Assembly: GCA_020852255.1 (NCBI GenBank)
Contig: JADZBD010000009.1
Span: 62,001 to 126,000 of the forward strand
DNA: 64,000 nt
Direction: 5' to 3'
Source: Bacteroidia bacterium
GTDB lineage: Bacteria > Bacteroidota > Bacteroidia > JADZBD01
In this document: in pieces, positions 62,650-64,000 of the stretch
Layout of the letters: each line of letters begins with the position of its first letter
Numbering within the stretch: position 1 is the first letter of the stretch
Notes under the pieces: model-generated
Databases searched by the model: none
What the model saw: only the letters and a program-made list of their open reading frames with translations
Told to the model about the DNA's origin: nothing
Position numbers and translations under genes: made by a program

Positions 62650-63312
62650 CTATAATCGGAACTTCACGTAAGTAATCGGAGTTCCCCTTGCAAGATATAT
62701 TTTTTCATAGAAGGTCTGCACCCTGCATACCTCCGGATACTGTTCCGGCAATTTATAAAGGTCTGTTGTGTTCGCCAGCAATTCTGCCTTTTGTTCCTTA
62801 ATCACATTCAGGGTGTAATGATACAGCAAGGCAGAATCTGTTTTCAGATGAATCACTGCGCCGGCCCGGAGAATTTTTCTGTACCGTTCGAGGAATAAGG
62901 GGTGCGTCAGGCGTTTTCTTGCCTTTTCTTTCTGCGGATCCGGGAATGTGATCCATATTTCTGAAACTTCATTCACAGCGAAGGCTTTGTCAATAAAGTC
63001 TATCCGTGTTCGCAGAAACGCCGCATTATTCAATCCGAGTTCCAGGGAAGTTTTCGCACCCCGCCATATTCTGTTTCCTTTAATATCTACGCCGATGAAG
63101 TTCTTCTCCGGATGTTGCATCGCCAGATCAACGGTATATTCTCCTTTGCCGCATCCCAGTTCGAGTACCACCGGGAACAGGTTTTTAAAAAAATCTGAAT
63201 TCCACTTTCCCTTCAGCACAAAACTGTCTGATGCTGCCTGTCTGTAAGGCATATAATGTGCATTAGGAAAGGAATCCAGCTCGGCGAATTGCTCCAGTTT
63301 CCGATGTGCCAT
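62650..63312 (-). CDS. trmB: tRNA (guanine46-N7)-methyltransferase
   Basis: A 220-residue SAM-dependent methyltransferase. The SAM motif VLELGCGKGEYT, the conserved GVDIKGNRIWRGAK and the signature EIWITFPDPQKEKARKRLTHP are intact. It forms N7-methylguanosine at position 46 in the variable loop. The open frame continues to 63408, but ATG63312 is the family start and has a promoter box 7 nt upstream. Divergent from the partial glycosyltransferase with only 39 bp between. Confidence 0.95.
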   Translation of the reverse strand: MAHRKLEQFAELDSFPNAHYMPYRQAASDSFVLKGKWNSDFFKNLFPVVLELGCGKGEYTVDLAMQHPEKNFIGVDIKGNRIWRGAKTSLELGLNNAAFLRTRIDFIDKAFAVNEVSEIWITFPDPQKEKARKRLTHPLFLERYRKILRAGAVIHLKTDSALLYHYTLNVIKEQKAELLANTTDLYKLPEQYPEVCRVQTFYEKIYLARGTPITYVKFRL

Positions 63313-63319
63313 CTGGGTA

Positions 63320-63352
63320 CAAATGTAAGAGTATTGATACCTTTGATACAAA
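63320..63352 (-). promoter_or_regulatory. trmB promoter
   Basis: Minus-strand TTTG (63349-63352), a 21-nt spacer and TACATTTG (63320-63327), an exact TAnnTTTG. The box ends 7 nt before the trmB ATG; the TTTG overlaps the first base of the divergent gene's start codon. Confidence 0.6.
63338..63345 (+). promoter_or_regulatory. -7 box of the partial glycosyltransferase gene, near-leaderless
   Basis: TACCTTTG fits TAnnTTTG and ends 6 nt before the ATG at 63352. No TTTG at the expected -33 position. Confidence 0.5.
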
Positions 63353-64000
63353 TGCAGAAAAAAGCTCCCCTGGTAATTATTTCTCCGCTGAACTGGGGCA
63401 TGGGGCATGCTACCCGCTGTGTGCCGGTAATACAGGAATTACTAGAAGCGGGATGCAGGGTACAAATTGTAGCAGAGGGGCGAGGAGCCGACTTTCTGAG
63501 CAATGCATTTCCGCAGCTGTCTATCGAAGCTTTTCCCGGTTATGAGATCACCTACCCGGGGGAAGGCGGAAATATGATGATGCGTATGGTAAAAAACACA
63601 CCGGGAATACTGAGAGGAATAAAAAAGGAAAATGAAAAATTGCAGGAATTGGTTGCCAAAACGGGGGCAGACGCTGTGATTTCAGACAACAGGTATGGTA
63701 TGCACCATCCCAGGATTCCGTCCATTTTTATCACCCACCAGGTCAATATCAAAGCGCCTTTTGGAGAAAGTCTTATCGCTGTTATGAATCAGCGGTACAT
63801 ACGAAAATTCAACGAATGCTGGATCCCCGATGAGGCGGGGGCAGAAAACCTCAGTGGGGATCTTGGACATACCCTTCGGTTTTCTTATCACCGCAGGTAT
63901 ATTGGTGCCCTTTCACGATTCACTTCTTCGGGTGTAAAAAAAGAAAAAAAGTTCGATCTCACCCTCTTGCTTTCCGGGCCCGAACCACAGCGTACCGTAC
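63352..64000 (+). CDS. Partial glycosyltransferase-like protein (GT28/MurG-like N-terminal domain)
   Basis: The frame is open from ATG63352 to the right edge (216 codons, no stop), so the C-terminal domain is missing. The N-terminal PLVIISPLNWGMGHATRCVP resembles the nucleotide-sugar glycosyltransferase GT-B fold (HGG-like GMGHATR loop), as do AVISDNRYGMHH and SIFITHQVN. Such proteins glycosylate lipids or polysaccharides in Bacteroidota; the substrate is unknown. A TACCTTTG box ends 6 nt before the ATG. Confidence 0.8.
   Translation, partial: MQKKAPLVIISPLNWGMGHATRCVPVIQELLEAGCRVQIVAEGRGADFLSNAFPQLSIEAFPGYEITYPGEGGNMMMRMVKNTPGILRGIKKENEKLQELVAKTGADAVISDNRYGMHHPRIPSIFITHQVNIKAPFGESLIAVMNQRYIRKFNECWIPDEAGAENLSGDLGHTLRFSYHRRYIGALSRFTSSGVKKEKKFDLTLLLSGPEPQRTV

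Overview
The window is a 64 kb piece of a Bacteroidota chromosome. The main evidence: several type IX secretion (T9SS) cargo proteins with C-terminal sorting domains beside a PorV-type protein; a large TonB-dependent receptor; SprB and PKD repeats; the tRNA-tuf-tRNA-Trp-secE-nusG-rplKAJL-rpoBC block; families such as DUF3467, DUF3127, DUF4286 and bacterial GGGPS; almost no Shine-Dalgarno sequences; and promoters of the Bacteroidota type (TTTG, about 19-20 nt, TAnnTTTG). The menaquinone enzyme MqnE indicates the futalosine route. A finer taxonomic call cannot be supported from this sequence alone.

Layout. 1-8302: a partial surface protein (fibronectin-like modules, LamG, IPT/TIG) that runs off the left edge, an unknown helical protein, a 1204-residue PKD/SprB surface protein and a DUF3467 protein. 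8344-21688: one long minus-strand transcription/translation operon, from a strong promoter through four tRNAs, tuf, tRNA-Trp, secE, nusG, rplK, rplA, rplJ, rplL, rpoB and rpoC to a clear terminator. 21761-25535: hpf, a XerC-like recombinase, mqnE and a secreted M43 metallopeptidase. 25747-28405: a tightly coupled operon of a GH16-fold protein, an unknown membrane-anchored protein and a TPR lipoprotein. 28463-33571: DUF3127, an OppC-like permease with a glycosyltransferase and a flippase-like protein, ruvC, a HIT protein and greA. 33591-42459: an apparent operon of TonB receptor, very large T9SS cargo and PorV-like protein. 42560-46411: small envelope proteins, ahcY and a WG-repeat protein. 46528-48486: PPTase, GGGPS and ThiE-like. 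48479-53671: a TPR-like protein, zinc-ribbon and Nif3 proteins, an EamA transporter, and rplU-rpmA. 53766-58534: serS, a lipoprotein, a TPR protein, DUF4286 and rsmA. 58498-64000: an SGNH-like lipoprotein, NifU/Mrp, an Atl-type protein, a deoxyhypusine-synthase-like protein, trmB and a partial glycosyltransferase.

Taken together the region is mostly housekeeping (transcription, translation, Fe-S carriers, menaquinone, methyl cycle) interspersed with envelope and T9SS functions. The genome is compact: convergent genes overlap at their 3' ends, and divergent genes share promoter regions of 39-67 bp. The most unusual recurring signal is that many TAnnTTTG-type boxes lie only 3-7 nt upstream of the start codon, which predicts leaderless or nearly leaderless mRNAs. 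Other points of interest are an 8-bp tandem repeat between the atl and DHS-like promoters, a LamG domain nested inside a fibronectin-like module, a DUF3127 protein with an SSB-like acidic tip, and the GH16/unknown/TPR operon. No CRISPR array, prophage or insertion sequence was seen.
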